Positions 51,686 to 61,290 of a stretch of DNA of 64,000 nt are shown here, piece by piece. The stretch spans positions 186,001 to 250,000 of the forward strand of contig NZ_JAJVCS010000005.1 of NCBI RefSeq assembly GCF_021395205.1. The letters are read 5' to 3'. Every line of letters begins with the position of its first letter. Within the stretch, counting starts at the first letter, position 1. Under the pieces are notes generated by a model. That model was given only the letters and a program-made list of their open reading frames with translations, was not told where the DNA came from and did no database searches. This DNA is from Polynucleobacter sp. IMCC 30228. Its GTDB lineage: Bacteria; Pseudomonadota; Gammaproteobacteria; Burkholderiales; Burkholderiaceae. A program made the position numbers and the translations under genes.

Positions 51686-53791
51686 ATGACCAAGTTATTC
51701 GTTTGTGATTGCAACCGAACCATGCCCCTTGATGCGAAAGCACTAGGTCTTGCAGTGCATACATCTTTATGTCGTCAAGAAGTCGGTCAATTTTTGACAG
51801 CACTTGGCGAGCCTGAGCCGATCATTGTGGCCTGTACGCAAGAACGCGCTTTATTTAGTGAGTTGGCAGAGCAATCGGCTAAGCCCTTAGGCGCGCCCCT
51901 GCGTTTTGTCAATATTCGTGAGCTAGCGGGCTGGACTCAAGAAGCAAAAAAATCCACCCCTAAAATCTTAGCTTTATTAGCTTTGGCTGAGGTGCCACAG
52001 GCCGATCCAGTTCCCGTAGTTAACTTTGAAAGTCAAGGGCGCTTACTGATTATTGGCCCTGCACACCAAGCTTTGCCATGGGCTGAGAAATTAGGCGCAG
52101 CACTCGATATCAGTGTTTTAGCTACTGAAGCAGGGGCACTTCCATTGAATCGCGATTTTCCAATTTATAGCGGAGTGGTATCGAGCTTAGCGGGTTTTTT
52201 AGGGCAATTTACGGTTGAGTGGAATTTAATTAATCCCATTGATCCTGAAATGTGTACGCGCTGTGGTGCTTGTGTGACTGCCTGTCCTGAAGATGCTATC
52301 GACGCTTCATTTCAAATTAATTTAGCGCGCTGTCAATCGCATCGTGCTTGTGTTACTGCCTGTGCAGGCATTGGTGCAATTCAGTTTGATCGACCCGACA
52401 CTTTGCGTAGTGGCGAGTTCGATTTAATTATGGATTTACGCGCCAACACTGGAATGCCGATGAGCCAAACGCCACAAGGCTATTTGGCACCAGGTGTCGA
52501 CCCGTTTGAGCAAGCTTTAGCTGCCTCGAAGTTATTGGGTTTGGTTGGTGAGTTTGAAAAACCAAAATATTTTGTTTACAACGAAAAAATTTGCGCACAT
52601 GGTCGTAATGGGCTTACCGGGTGTTCTGCGTGTATCGATGTGTGTTCAACTGCGGCGATTCAGTCGGTCTTTAAAAATGGGCAAGGTCAAGTAGCGGTTA
52701 ATCCCAATTTATGCATGGGTTGCGGGGCTTGTTCCACAGTTTGCCCATCGGGTGCGATGCGTTACAACTATCCGAGCGTTTCGCATCAGGGCTTGCAACT
52801 AAAGGCGTTAAGCAAAACCTATGCTAACGAAATCGCCCGAACAAATTTAGCTGCCAGCGCACCTACCTTACTTTTACATAGTCACACTGAAGGCCTGCAA
52901 CTCATCGAGAGTTTGGGTCGTGCCGCCCATTTACAGGCTAAGAATTATGAAGGCCTCCCCAGTTTTGTCTTGCCTTTAGGCCTTGAAAATATTGCCTCAA
53001 CTGGGATCGAACTATGGTTGGGTGCTTTGAGTTTTGGCTTTGCTGAGGTCAAGCTTCTCTTAACTGGGAATGAAGATCCGGCTTATCGTCAGGCGCTCGC
53101 CCAGCAAGTTGCATTAGGCAATGCTGTTTTGCAAGCCTATGGTTTAAATCTCAATTCTTCTGAAACTCGGATAAGTATGATTGAGGCGCATTCCGACGAT
53201 GATTTAGAAACCGTCAGTAAAGCGCTCGGCATCCTCCGCAAACGCGGCGCTTTACCTACTTTAGGCGCACCAGCCTCATTTGGCCTAGCCAATCAAAAAC
53301 GCGAAACATTAGAGGCTGTACTGACTTATTTCGAGAGGCAAGCTAAAACCTCGCTACCGACCGAGGGCGCAGTTTTGCCTACCCCTTCATTATTCGGTGG
53401 CCTTGCTATTGATCAAGCGGCCTGCACTTTGTGTATGTCCTGTGTAGGTAGCTGTCCTGAAGGTGCACTATTAGATAACCCCGATGAACCAAAGTTATCC
53501 TTTTTAGAAAAGCAATGTGTGCAATGCGGTTTGTGCGTTCAAACTTGTCCCGAAAATGCCTTGCAATTAGTGCCACGCTTATTGAGTGTGGAACAACGCA
53601 AGCAAAAGGTTATCCTGAATGAAACCCTGCCTTACCATTGCATTAGTTGCGGTAAGGCTTTTGGCACCTTAAAAATGGTAGAGCTCATGTTGGGTCGACT
53701 AGGAACCCATGAAGCTTTTTCTGGAGCCGCCCAGAATCGCCTAAAAATGTGTAGTGACTGTAGGGTGGTCGATATGATGAAAGATGTTTGA
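51686..53791 (+). CDS. Large ferredoxin-type protein of the formate dehydrogenase locus
   Basis: The 701-residue protein has many Cys clusters: CTRCGACVTACPEDAID, a second loop with CQSHRACVTACAG, CSACIDVCST, CMGCGACSTVCPSG, CTLCMSCVGSCPEGAL, CVQCGLCVQTCPENAL and CISCGKAF, suggesting several [4Fe-4S] clusters. The N-terminal half has an FdhD-independent globular region starting FVCDCNRTMPLD. It lies between DUF3306 and TorD, the usual place for this protein in Burkholderiales, and likely passes electrons during maturation or to the enzyme. Stop overlaps the TorD start by 4 bases. Confidence 0.85.
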   Translation: MTKLFVCDCNRTMPLDAKALGLAVHTSLCRQEVGQFLTALGEPEPIIVACTQERALFSELAEQSAKPLGAPLRFVNIRELAGWTQEAKKSTPKILALLALAEVPQADPVPVVNFESQGRLLIIGPAHQALPWAEKLGAALDISVLATEAGALPLNRDFPIYSGVVSSLAGFLGQFTVEWNLINPIDPEMCTRCGACVTACPEDAIDASFQINLARCQSHRACVTACAGIGAIQFDRPDTLRSGEFDLIMDLRANTGMPMSQTPQGYLAPGVDPFEQALAASKLLGLVGEFEKPKYFVYNEKICAHGRNGLTGCSACIDVCSTAAIQSVFKNGQGQVAVNPNLCMGCGACSTVCPSGAMRYNYPSVSHQGLQLKALSKTYANEIARTNLAASAPTLLLHSHTEGLQLIESLGRAAHLQAKNYEGLPSFVLPLGLENIASTGIELWLGALSFGFAEVKLLLTGNEDPAYRQALAQQVALGNAVLQAYGLNLNSSETRISMIEAHSDDDLETVSKALGILRKRGALPTLGAPASFGLANQKRETLEAVLTYFERQAKTSLPTEGAVLPTPSLFGGLAIDQAACTLCMSCVGSCPEGALLDNPDEPKLSFLEKQCVQCGLCVQTCPENALQLVPRLLSVEQRKQKVILNETLPYHCISCGKAFGTLKMVELMLGRLGTHEAFSGAAQNRLKMCSDCRVVDMMKDV

Positions 53792-54444
53792 TGAGCCAAG
53801 ATCCTCCAAAACCCGAATTAGATCAAGTAGAGGCATCACCAGCAATGGTGGGAGAGATTGGCTTAGCAGAAGACTTGGCCCGTGCTGACCTATATGGTTT
53901 ATTGGCTGCCTTGCTGCATCAGCCCCCCAGCCAAGATTTATTAGAGCGTATTGCCTCATCATTACCCGAAACCAATGACGCCACAGTTTTAGCAAGCGCC
54001 TGGCGAAATTTAGTAACGCTCGCCAAAAATAGTCAAGCAGATGAATGGCGTAAAGAATACGATGCGAATTTTGTGGGGGTGGGTCGGCCCAATGTATTTC
54101 TGAATGGCTCATATTTTATGGCTGGCCATTTAAATGAAAAGCCCTTAGTCGAGATCCGCAGAGCTCTGCAGACTTTTGGCTTAGAAGCTGCTGAAAGTGT
54201 TTCTGAGACAGAAGATCATCTTGCCGCCTTATGCGAAGTAATGCGCTATTTGATCGCTGGTGATGATGCGGCAGTTTCTAACCTAACGAATCAAAAAATA
54301 TTCTTTAATAACTATATGCGTAGTTGGTACGAGGATTGTTGCGATGCAATAGAAAATGCGCCTGATACCCATTTCTACTTACCAGTTGCACAACTGATCC
54401 GCGAATTTTTTGCCATTGAGGCGCAAAGCTTTGATATGGTGTGA
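53788..54444 (+). CDS. TorD/DmsD-family molybdoenzyme chaperone
   Basis: The 218-residue, all-helical protein has DLARADLYGLLAALLHQPPS, the hallmark EYDANFVGVGRPNVFLNGSY and ETEDHLAALCEVMRYLI. TorD-type chaperones hold the Tat signal and apo-enzyme until the molybdenum or tungsten cofactor is in place. The target is evidently the FdhA with a Tat signal encoded two genes downstream. Confidence 0.93.
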   Translation: MMSQDPPKPELDQVEASPAMVGEIGLAEDLARADLYGLLAALLHQPPSQDLLERIASSLPETNDATVLASAWRNLVTLAKNSQADEWRKEYDANFVGVGRPNVFLNGSYFMAGHLNEKPLVEIRRALQTFGLEAAESVSETEDHLAALCEVMRYLIAGDDAAVSNLTNQKIFFNNYMRSWYEDCCDAIENAPDTHFYLPVAQLIREFFAIEAQSFDMV

Positions 54445-54558
54445 TTGAACAATAACTAGGGTTAACACTAGCTTTAGCTAACCGCGCACTAAAGGTTAAT
54501 TCGTATTACACTCAACTCGTAATATTCAATTTTGCATTTACATTAGATTGGACAATCT

Positions 54559-54789
54559 ATGACAAATAAATCGACTTTCGTTGCTGATGCTGCGAAGCCC
54601 ACGACCAAACCATCGCGCAGAACCTTTTTTCTGACAGCAGGAGTGGCCGCAGGTGCTGTAGCAGTTGCGTCGCAAACACCTTTAGGGCAAGCTCTGATTC
54701 AAGAGGTCGGCAGTGCGGTTGCACCTCAGGCTGATGGCTACCAGTTGTCGGCTCATATTAAAAAGTACTATGAAACAACTTTAATATAA
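54559..54789 (+). CDS. Formate dehydrogenase region Tat mini-protein
   Basis: The 76-residue protein has a twin-arginine signal (PSRRTFFLTAGVAAGAVAV) and a short mature part with ADGYQLSAHIKKYYETTLI. It matches the small formate-dehydrogenase-region Tat target family known from many Proteobacteria. It may be a subunit or assembly factor; no catalytic residues seen. It precedes fdhA by 52 bases. Confidence 0.85.
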   Translation: MTNKSTFVADAAKPTTKPSRRTFFLTAGVAAGAVAVASQTPLGQALIQEVGSAVAPQADGYQLSAHIKKYYETTLI

Positions 54790-54841
54790 GAATTTAAATC
54801 TTTACATAATTAATCTTTAAGAATTCTTTCTGGAGTAGCAC

Positions 54842-57826
54842 ATGAGCCTGGTTCGTAAAACATCTTCTTCTGGCAGTAATTCCAAAACCCCAACGCATTT
54901 AATTGGTAGTTTGGCGCGGGGTTTAAAAGCGGCTGTGCCAACTATGGATCGCCGAACTTTTTTACGGCGCTCAGGAATTGGTGTAGGCGCAGGTCTAGCT
55001 GTCTCACAATTGAACTTGTTACAAAAAGCGAATGCCGTTGAAACTAAGGCGATGTTGGATGGCAAAGCCGGCAAGATTGAAGTAAAGCGAACCGTTTGTA
55101 CCCATTGCTCAGTGGGTTGCGCGGTCGATGCAACAGTTGAAAATGGGGTTTGGGTTCGACAGGATTCAGTATTTGATTCGCCGATAAACTTGGGTTCTTA
55201 TTGCGCAAAAGGTGCTGCTTTACGTGAACATGGCCACGGCGACTACCGTTTACGCTCGCCAATGAAATTAGTTGATGGCAAGTACCAAAAGATTTCTTGG
55301 GATCAAGCGCTTGATGAAATTACCGCCAAGATGAAAGCATTGCGCACTAAATCTACTCCTGATTCTTTGTTTTTTATTGGCTCATCTAAGCACAATAATG
55401 AGCAAGCTTATCTATTACGGAAGTGGGTTTCATTCTTTGGTACCAATAACACCGATCACCAAGCACGTATTTGTCACTCGACTACGGTTGCCGGGGTAGC
55501 CAATACCTGGGGCTATGGTGCTATGACCAATAGCTATAACGACATGATGAATTCGAAAGCTGCACTCTATATTGGCTCAAATGCCGCGGAGGCGCATCCC
55601 GTGTCGATGTTGAGCATGTTGCATGCTAAAGAAAACGGTTGCAAATTAATGGTGGTTGATCCACGGTATACCCGCACTGCAGCTAAGTCAGATCAGTATG
55701 TGCGGATCCGCTCAGGAACCGATATCCCTTTCTTATTTGGCGTCTTGTATCACGTCTTTAATAATGGCTGGGAAGATAAAAAATATATTAACGATCGCGT
55801 TTACGGCATGGATGAAGTGCGTAAAGACGTGATGGAAAAATGGACGCCTGCCAATGTTGAAGCAGCCTGTGGTGTTCCTGAAGCGGAAGTTTATAAAGTT
55901 GCTGAAACCATGGCGAAGAATCGCCCCAGCACAATTGTTTGGTGCATGGGTCAAACCCAACACACTATTGGAAATGCGATGGTTCGGGCTTCTTGTATTT
56001 TGCAATTGGCCCTAGGCAACATTGGTAGATCGGGCGGCGGAGCAAATATTTTCCGTGGTCACGATAATGTGCAGGGCGCTACTGATGTGGGACCAAATCC
56101 AGATTCATTGCCTGGTTACTATGGCTTAGCAGCTGGCTCTTGGAAGCACTACGCCACCGTGTGGGGTGTGGATTATGACTGGATTAAGGGCCGCTATGCG
56201 CCCGATATGATGGAAAAATCAGGTACGACAGTTTCCCGCTGGATTGATGCGGTACTGGAAAAAAGCGACATGGTTGATCAAGCTACCAATGTTAAAGGGG
56301 TGTTCTATTGGGGTCATGCACCGAACTCGCAATCTCGTGGCCTAGATATGAAAAAGGCAATGGATAAGTTAGAGTTATTGGTGGTAGTCGACCCCTATCC
56401 TAGTGCAACGGCGGCGATGGCTGCTATGCCACCTGCTGCAGGCGGCCAAGTGAATAAAGATCGGGCAGTGTATTTGTTGCCGGCCACCACGCAGTTCGAA
56501 ACCAAAGGTTCTGTAACTGCCTCGAATCGTTCGATTCAATGGCGGGAAAAAGTCATCGATCCTTTATTTGAGTCGGTACCTGATCACGTCATCATGCAAG
56601 CTTTTGCTGATCGCCTTGGGTTTGGTAAAGAGCTGTCGGTGAACTACAAAATGCTCGATTCGAAGTACGCGGGAAAATCGTGGCGTGAACCTGAACCTGA
56701 ATCTATTTTGGGCGAAATTAATCGTTCTGTTTGGACCATTGGTTATACGGGACAAACGCCTGAGCGCCTTAAAGCACACATGCGCATGATGAATGTGTTT
56801 GATCCGAAGACCTTAAAATCACGCGGCGGCAAAGACCCAGTTAGTGGTTACGATACGACTGGTGATTACTTTGGTTTGCCATGGCCTTGCTACGGTACTG
56901 CGGCAATTAAACACCCGGGCTCGCCTAATCTATATGACACCAGCAAGAGCGTGATGGAAGGCGGCGGTAATTTCCGTGCGAACTTTGGGGTAGAAAAAGA
57001 CGGTAAAACACTATTGGCTGAAGATGGTTCTTGTTCCAAAGGTTCTGCCATTACTACTGGCTACCCTGAATTTGATGCTGCTTTTGTGAAGAAATTGGGC
57101 TGGTGGAGTCAATTGACGCCAGAAGAGCAAAAATTAGCTGAAGGCAAAAATTGGAAGACCGACTTATCTGGAGGTATCCAGCGGGTCGTGATGAAAAATG
57201 GTTGCCATCCATTCGGTAACGCTAAAGCGCGGGCTGTGGTGTGGAATTTTCCAGATCCAATTCCGCAGCATCGTGAAGCGTTGTACAGTACGCGTCCCGA
57301 TATGATGATCAAGTATCCCACTTCGGCCGACAAGAAAAATTTCTGGCGTTTACCAACTCTGTTCCTAACAGTTCAGCAGCAGAATTTGAACGAGAAGTTG
57401 TATGAAAAATTCCCGATCATTTTAACTTCAGGACGCCTTGTTGAATATGAGGGCGGTGGCGATGAAACGCGCTCCAACCCGTGGTTAGCAGAACTACAGC
57501 AAGAAAATTATGTAGAAATAAATCCAGGTGCTGCAGCTCGGCGGGGGATAAAAAATTGGGATTATGTTTGGGTTAAATCGCCCACTGGAGCCAAAATTAA
57601 AGTGCGGGCGATGGTTACTGAGCGAGTTGGACCAGATACTGCTTTCGTACCTTTCCATTTTGCTGGATGGTGGGAAGGCAAGAATCTGCGCGAATACTAT
57701 CCAACCGGAGCCTGTCCCGTTGTTTTAGGTGAAGCGGTGAATACAGCAACGACCTACGGCTACGACAGCGTAACGATGATGCAAGAAACGAAAACCACGA
57801 TGTGCCAAATTGAAAAATTTGCCTAA
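54842..57826 (+). CDS. fdhA: Formate dehydrogenase alpha (catalytic) subunit
   Basis: The 994-residue Mo/W-bis-MGD enzyme has a Tat signal with Arg pairs at 38-39 and 42-43 (MDRRTFLRRSGIGVG), a [4Fe-4S] site at C86, C89, C93 and C121 (CTHCSVGC; SYCAKG), and Cys211 with His212 in QARICHSTTVAG at the place where some E. coli enzymes have selenocysteine. It is thus a Cys-containing form exported to the periplasm. It oxidises formate to CO2. Ribosome site TGGAG precedes ATG. TupA at the end of the locus suggests tungsten may be used. Confidence 0.95.
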   Translation: MSLVRKTSSSGSNSKTPTHLIGSLARGLKAAVPTMDRRTFLRRSGIGVGAGLAVSQLNLLQKANAVETKAMLDGKAGKIEVKRTVCTHCSVGCAVDATVENGVWVRQDSVFDSPINLGSYCAKGAALREHGHGDYRLRSPMKLVDGKYQKISWDQALDEITAKMKALRTKSTPDSLFFIGSSKHNNEQAYLLRKWVSFFGTNNTDHQARICHSTTVAGVANTWGYGAMTNSYNDMMNSKAALYIGSNAAEAHPVSMLSMLHAKENGCKLMVVDPRYTRTAAKSDQYVRIRSGTDIPFLFGVLYHVFNNGWEDKKYINDRVYGMDEVRKDVMEKWTPANVEAACGVPEAEVYKVAETMAKNRPSTIVWCMGQTQHTIGNAMVRASCILQLALGNIGRSGGGANIFRGHDNVQGATDVGPNPDSLPGYYGLAAGSWKHYATVWGVDYDWIKGRYAPDMMEKSGTTVSRWIDAVLEKSDMVDQATNVKGVFYWGHAPNSQSRGLDMKKAMDKLELLVVVDPYPSATAAMAAMPPAAGGQVNKDRAVYLLPATTQFETKGSVTASNRSIQWREKVIDPLFESVPDHVIMQAFADRLGFGKELSVNYKMLDSKYAGKSWREPEPESILGEINRSVWTIGYTGQTPERLKAHMRMMNVFDPKTLKSRGGKDPVSGYDTTGDYFGLPWPCYGTAAIKHPGSPNLYDTSKSVMEGGGNFRANFGVEKDGKTLLAEDGSCSKGSAITTGYPEFDAAFVKKLGWWSQLTPEEQKLAEGKNWKTDLSGGIQRVVMKNGCHPFGNAKARAVVWNFPDPIPQHREALYSTRPDMMIKYPTSADKKNFWRLPTLFLTVQQQNLNEKLYEKFPIILTSGRLVEYEGGGDETRSNPWLAELQQENYVEINPGAAARRGIKNWDYVWVKSPTGAKIKVRAMVTERVGPDTAFVPFHFAGWWEGKNLREYYPTGACPVVLGEAVNTATTYGYDSVTMMQETKTTMCQIEKFA

Positions 57827-57862
57827 GCACCTAAATTAACGAGCTAAATTCAGGAGAATCTC

Positions 57863-58525
57863 ATGGCAAGAATGAAGTTTATTTGTGACGCAGAACGGTG
57901 CATTGAATGCAACGGTTGCGTTACGGCCTGTAAGAATGAAAACGAAGTACCTTGGGGCGTAAATCGTCGGCGGGTTGTAACGATTAATGATGGCGTAATT
58001 GGCGCTGAAAAATCCATTTCCGTTGCCTGTATGCATTGTTCAGATGCGCCTTGTATGGCCGTCTGCCCAGTCGACTGTTTTTATCGTACCGATGAAGGTG
58101 TCGTATTGCACGATAAAGATATTTGTATTGGCTGTGGTTATTGCTCGTATGCTTGCCCGTTTGGCGCGCCTCAATTTCCCACTTCAGGTTTGTTTGGCAT
58201 GCGCGGCAAAATGGATAAATGCACCTTCTGCAGCGGTGGTCCAGAGGCCAATGGTAGCGTGGCTGAATTTGAGAAGTATGGTCGTAATCGTTTGGCAGAA
58301 GGCAAGTTACCCATTTGCGCTGAAATGTGTTCAACCAAGGCTTTAATTGGTGGAGATGGAGATGTGATCGCCGATATCTTTCGTGCCCGTGTGGTTAAAC
58401 GGCAAACTAACGGAAAGAATGCTGGTGCGAACGTGTTTGGTTGGACTACCGCATATGGCAAGCCAGGCGAAGCCCCGCCTGCGCCTACTAAAGCACCCCC
58501 CGGACCGCAAGGAGGTAAGTCATGA
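57863..58525 (+). CDS. fdhB: Formate dehydrogenase beta (iron-sulfur) subunit
   Basis: The 220-residue subunit has four Cys clusters: CIECNGCVTACKNEN, CMHCSDAPCMAVCPVDC, CIGCGYCSYACPFG and a CTFCSG/CAEMCSTKAL pair, holding four [4Fe-4S] clusters that wire FdhA to the cytochrome b. A Pro/Ala-rich tail (PGEAPPAPTKAPPGPQGG) follows. No membrane anchor is seen at the C-terminus, unlike E. coli FdnH. Stop overlaps the start of the small lipoprotein by 4 bases. Confidence 0.95.
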   Translation: MARMKFICDAERCIECNGCVTACKNENEVPWGVNRRRVVTINDGVIGAEKSISVACMHCSDAPCMAVCPVDCFYRTDEGVVLHDKDICIGCGYCSYACPFGAPQFPTSGLFGMRGKMDKCTFCSGGPEANGSVAEFEKYGRNRLAEGKLPICAEMCSTKALIGGDGDVIADIFRARVVKRQTNGKNAGANVFGWTTAYGKPGEAPPAPTKAPPGPQGGKS

Positions 58526-58755
58526 AAGCAATTCTTAAAGCAGGCTTATTGGTATGTTTAGCGCTAGGCTTATTGAGTGCATGTAAAGATGAAGAGCAGG
58601 GCTTCAAAGCATCAAAGCGACCTGATGTTGCGCCTTATATGGGCGCCAATGATGGCTTTATGGCAAAAGGCTGGACTCCAGGTAATCAGGTGAGCTGGAC
58701 ACAAGAAATCAATAAGCGTAATCAAAATCAAACTGAATACAGCCGTATTAAGTAA
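58522..58755 (+). CDS. Small lipoprotein inside the formate dehydrogenase operon
   Basis: The 77-residue product has a signal peptide and lipobox LLSAC, then a polar mature part (KASKRPDVAPYMGANDGFMA, GWTPGNQVSWTQEINKRNQN). It lies between fdhB and the gamma subunit with a 4-base overlap to fdhB, so it is made with the complex. Family unknown to me; it could anchor or stabilise the periplasmic part. Confidence 0.8.
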   Translation: MKAILKAGLLVCLALGLLSACKDEEQGFKASKRPDVAPYMGANDGFMAKGWTPGNQVSWTQEINKRNQNQTEYSRIK

Positions 58756-58780
58756 TGATCAATGCCGTGAAGGATTTTGC

Positions 58781-59860
58781 ATGAATCAAACCGTAAGCGC
58801 TTCTTTTCGTTCCTGGTTGCTTCCAGCAGGCTTTTGCCTTGCCCTGCTTGCTGGAACTAGCATCGCTCAGCCGACTGCGCCAGCAGCAACTCCCGCTCCT
58901 GCCGCCTTACCGAAAGTAGAGTCAGCCAATATTATGGATGTAGGCCGTGCGCCAAATGCCACGATTGAAGCAGAGCGTAAGGCCAACCAGAATCAACCGG
59001 GCAATAATGCACCGATTTGGAATACTGCCAATAGCGATGCGGTTAATTATGTGAGTATTCCCGATAAACAAGCGGGCGTTTTGATTCAAAAATCTGGACA
59101 ACAGTGGCGCTTAATTCGTAACGGTGTCATTACCGTTTATGGCGCATGGCTTTTAGCATTAGCGTTGGGTGGCATCCTCGCAATGTTTATTCTCAAGGGC
59201 TCAATTAAGCTGCATGAACCCATGTCGGGACGCAAAATTAAGCGCTTTAGTTTGCTCGATCGAATTATTCATTGGACCATGGCATTTAGTTTTGTGGGCC
59301 TCGCTTTTACTGGTTTAATGATTTTGTATGGTAAATATTTTGTGATGCCTCTCATGGGCGGTGTGACCTACGGATTATTTTTATTAGTATGTAAAAATAT
59401 CCATAACTTTAGTGGCCCATTATTTACGCTTAGCATCGTCATTTTCTTCTTCTTGTTCGTGCGTAAAAATATCCCTGAAAAAGGGGATATGGCATGGCTA
59501 ACTGGTTTCGGTGGCATGCTTTCAGGAAAACATATCCCTGCGGGATTCTTTAATTGCGGTGAAAAAATCTGGTTTTGGTTCGGGATGGTTATTCTGGGGC
59601 TCACCGTATCGGCTTCGGGCTGGGTCTTAGATATGATTGTGCCGTTTATTGCGATTGAATATTGGCGCGGCACGATGCAAATTGCCGACATTATTCATAG
59701 TACCGCTGCATTGCTCATGACCGCTATGGCCTTTGGTCATATCTATATTGGTACCATTGGTATGCAGGGTTCTATCGATGGTATGAAAACTGGTTATGTC
59801 GATGCTACTTGGGCTAAAGAGCATCATGAAATTTGGTACAACGATTTAAATAAAGGTTGA
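58781..59860 (+). CDS. fdhC: Formate dehydrogenase gamma (cytochrome b556) subunit
   Basis: The 359-residue membrane subunit has a signal peptide ending AGTSIAQ, an Ala/Pro-rich periplasmic N-domain (about 25-110), and helices carrying heme b ligands: FSLLDRIIHWTMAFSFVGLA, NIHNFSGPLFTLSIV and ALLMTAMAFGHIYIGTIG. It takes electrons from FdhB to quinone. The periplasmic extension is longer than in E. coli FdnI but common in Proteobacteria of this type. Confidence 0.94.
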   Translation: MNQTVSASFRSWLLPAGFCLALLAGTSIAQPTAPAATPAPAALPKVESANIMDVGRAPNATIEAERKANQNQPGNNAPIWNTANSDAVNYVSIPDKQAGVLIQKSGQQWRLIRNGVITVYGAWLLALALGGILAMFILKGSIKLHEPMSGRKIKRFSLLDRIIHWTMAFSFVGLAFTGLMILYGKYFVMPLMGGVTYGLFLLVCKNIHNFSGPLFTLSIVIFFFLFVRKNIPEKGDMAWLTGFGGMLSGKHIPAGFFNCGEKIWFWFGMVILGLTVSASGWVLDMIVPFIAIEYWRGTMQIADIIHSTAALLMTAMAFGHIYIGTIGMQGSIDGMKTGYVDATWAKEHHEIWYNDLNKG

Positions 59861-59863
59861 GCT

Positions 59864-60163
59864 ATGAAAAAAATCATTGCATTCGTCATTTGTGCCTTCA
59901 GCGCCAGCACGGTGTTGGCCATGCTCCCACCCTTAACGCCAGAGCAACAAGCAGCAGCTGATTTAGCAAAAGCGAAGACCGCTTATGGTGATAAAGTTGG
60001 CGCATTCAAGCTGTGTATGGTGCAAAATACCTTAGCGAATCGATTTAAAGTTGCTGGAACCCCAGCACCCGCAGCTTGTGCTGAAGTGCCGCCTTTTGTA
60101 CCGCCCACTGCAGTTTCTGCTGCAGCACCTGCCGCACCTGCTGCTGCCCCAACTAAGAAATAG
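59864..60163 (+). CDS. Small exported protein of the formate dehydrogenase locus
   Basis: The 99-residue product has a signal peptide (IIAFVICAFSASTVLA), a helical mature part LTPEQQAAADLAKAKTAYGD with two Cys (FKLCMVQN, APAACAEV), and an Ala/Pro-rich tail. It begins 3 bases after the gamma subunit. No family recognised. Confidence 0.75.
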   Translation: MKKIIAFVICAFSASTVLAMLPPLTPEQQAAADLAKAKTAYGDKVGAFKLCMVQNTLANRFKVAGTPAPAACAEVPPFVPPTAVSAAAPAAPAAAPTKK

Positions 60164-60169
60164 CCAGTT

Positions 60170-60178
60170 CCCCCCCCC
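60170..60178. repeat. Nine-base C tract
   Basis: A run of nine C residues lies 7 bases after the stop of the small exported gene, followed by a weak CCTGAT/ATCAGG inverted repeat at about 60177-60203. It could be part of a leader for the next gene. Confidence 0.4.
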
Positions 60179-60253
60179 TGATAGATCCCCCTGCTACCAT
60201 CAGGTTGGCAGGACATGCTTTATGCTTAGCGCTTTCTGCTCGAGACCATTGAA

Positions 60254-61279
60254 GTGAATGCACCAATAAATTACTGGCCGCAGTGTGCCTATAAAACCTT
60301 GCAAGTTAGTGCAGATAATCAATTATTGGTGACCGATGATTTTTTACGTACCTATTTACTTCGGGATGAACTGAATTTAGTACCTGAATCTTGTGCCGTA
60401 GAAAAGTTGCTCCATCAGCGCTTAACGCAAAATCCTCGCACCGCTGTTAGCGAGACTGAGATAGCTGAAATGATGGATAGTGATATTCAAGAAAATTATC
60501 GTATTTGGTTACGTTATCGCACTAAATTACTTACTGCATCGTCATTAGAATCGTTTTATTTAGGCTTATTTGCTGGCGATGGGGTAGATGTACCGCCTTT
60601 ATTTGTTAATCAGCTAGTCCAAATTTTTATGCGGCATATTTTGGGTGACAAGCCAAGCGCGATGGATGCTAGGGTAGCGGAATTATTTTTTCGGTCGCAA
60701 AAAATGACCGTATTAGAAGATGGCTTGGTGATGAGTGCTGATCACGAAACCATAGAGCGCAATGCCCAGGCCCCAGAGTTTGCCAATATTGTTGATTTAC
60801 TCAAACAAACGACTGTAGCAATGAAATCGATCGATCTAGATGTATTGCACGAAGATAATGTCGATTTGTATTGGACGCGAGAGAGTAATTATGATTTTGC
60901 AATACCGTTAAATTTTGGGCAAACGGCTGTTGAGCATTTCAGTAAATTACTTGCCCAATGGCTTAATCACTTTTTAGGTATCGAGGTTAAGATTACCCCT
61001 TTAGCAGCAATTAATGATCCACAGTGGGTATGGCATGTTGGCTTAGATGCTGCTTCTACTGAAATCTTAAATGCACTCTATAACAAAGACATGGTGGAGG
61101 CGAATAGTATTGCTCGGTTAATTTGTTTATTTCGTTTAGATTTTATCAGTCCTAATGTGGCTCTTCCTGAGTTAACTGGCAAACCCGTTTATTTGGGTAT
61201 GGCCATGAATCACGACAAGCTTCTCAAGCTCAAACCCCAGAATCTGTTATTTAATCTCCCGCTTGCACCAATGTCATAA
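60254..61279 (+). CDS. Conserved hypothetical protein of formate dehydrogenase loci (DUF6352-like)
   Basis: The 341-residue cytoplasmic protein has no signal peptide and no motif with a known role. Stretches such as VTDDFLRTYLLRDELNLVPE, DIQENYRIWLRYRTKLL and EANSIARLICLFRLDFISPN look like the DUF6352 family that accompanies formate dehydrogenase in Burkholderiales; I give that name with moderate certainty. It is followed by tupA with an 11-base gap. A maturation role is the likely guess. Confidence 0.75.
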   Translation: MNAPINYWPQCAYKTLQVSADNQLLVTDDFLRTYLLRDELNLVPESCAVEKLLHQRLTQNPRTAVSETEIAEMMDSDIQENYRIWLRYRTKLLTASSLESFYLGLFAGDGVDVPPLFVNQLVQIFMRHILGDKPSAMDARVAELFFRSQKMTVLEDGLVMSADHETIERNAQAPEFANIVDLLKQTTVAMKSIDLDVLHEDNVDLYWTRESNYDFAIPLNFGQTAVEHFSKLLAQWLNHFLGIEVKITPLAAINDPQWVWHVGLDAASTEILNALYNKDMVEANSIARLICLFRLDFISPNVALPELTGKPVYLGMAMNHDKLLKLKPQNLLFNLPLAPMS

Positions 61280-61290
61280 AAAACGAAAAA

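Noticed and set aside
57984..58334. Open frames on both strands inside fdhB (about 115 codons each)
   Set aside because: They are shadows of the Cys-rich FdhB frame, with no ribosome site or recognisable domain.
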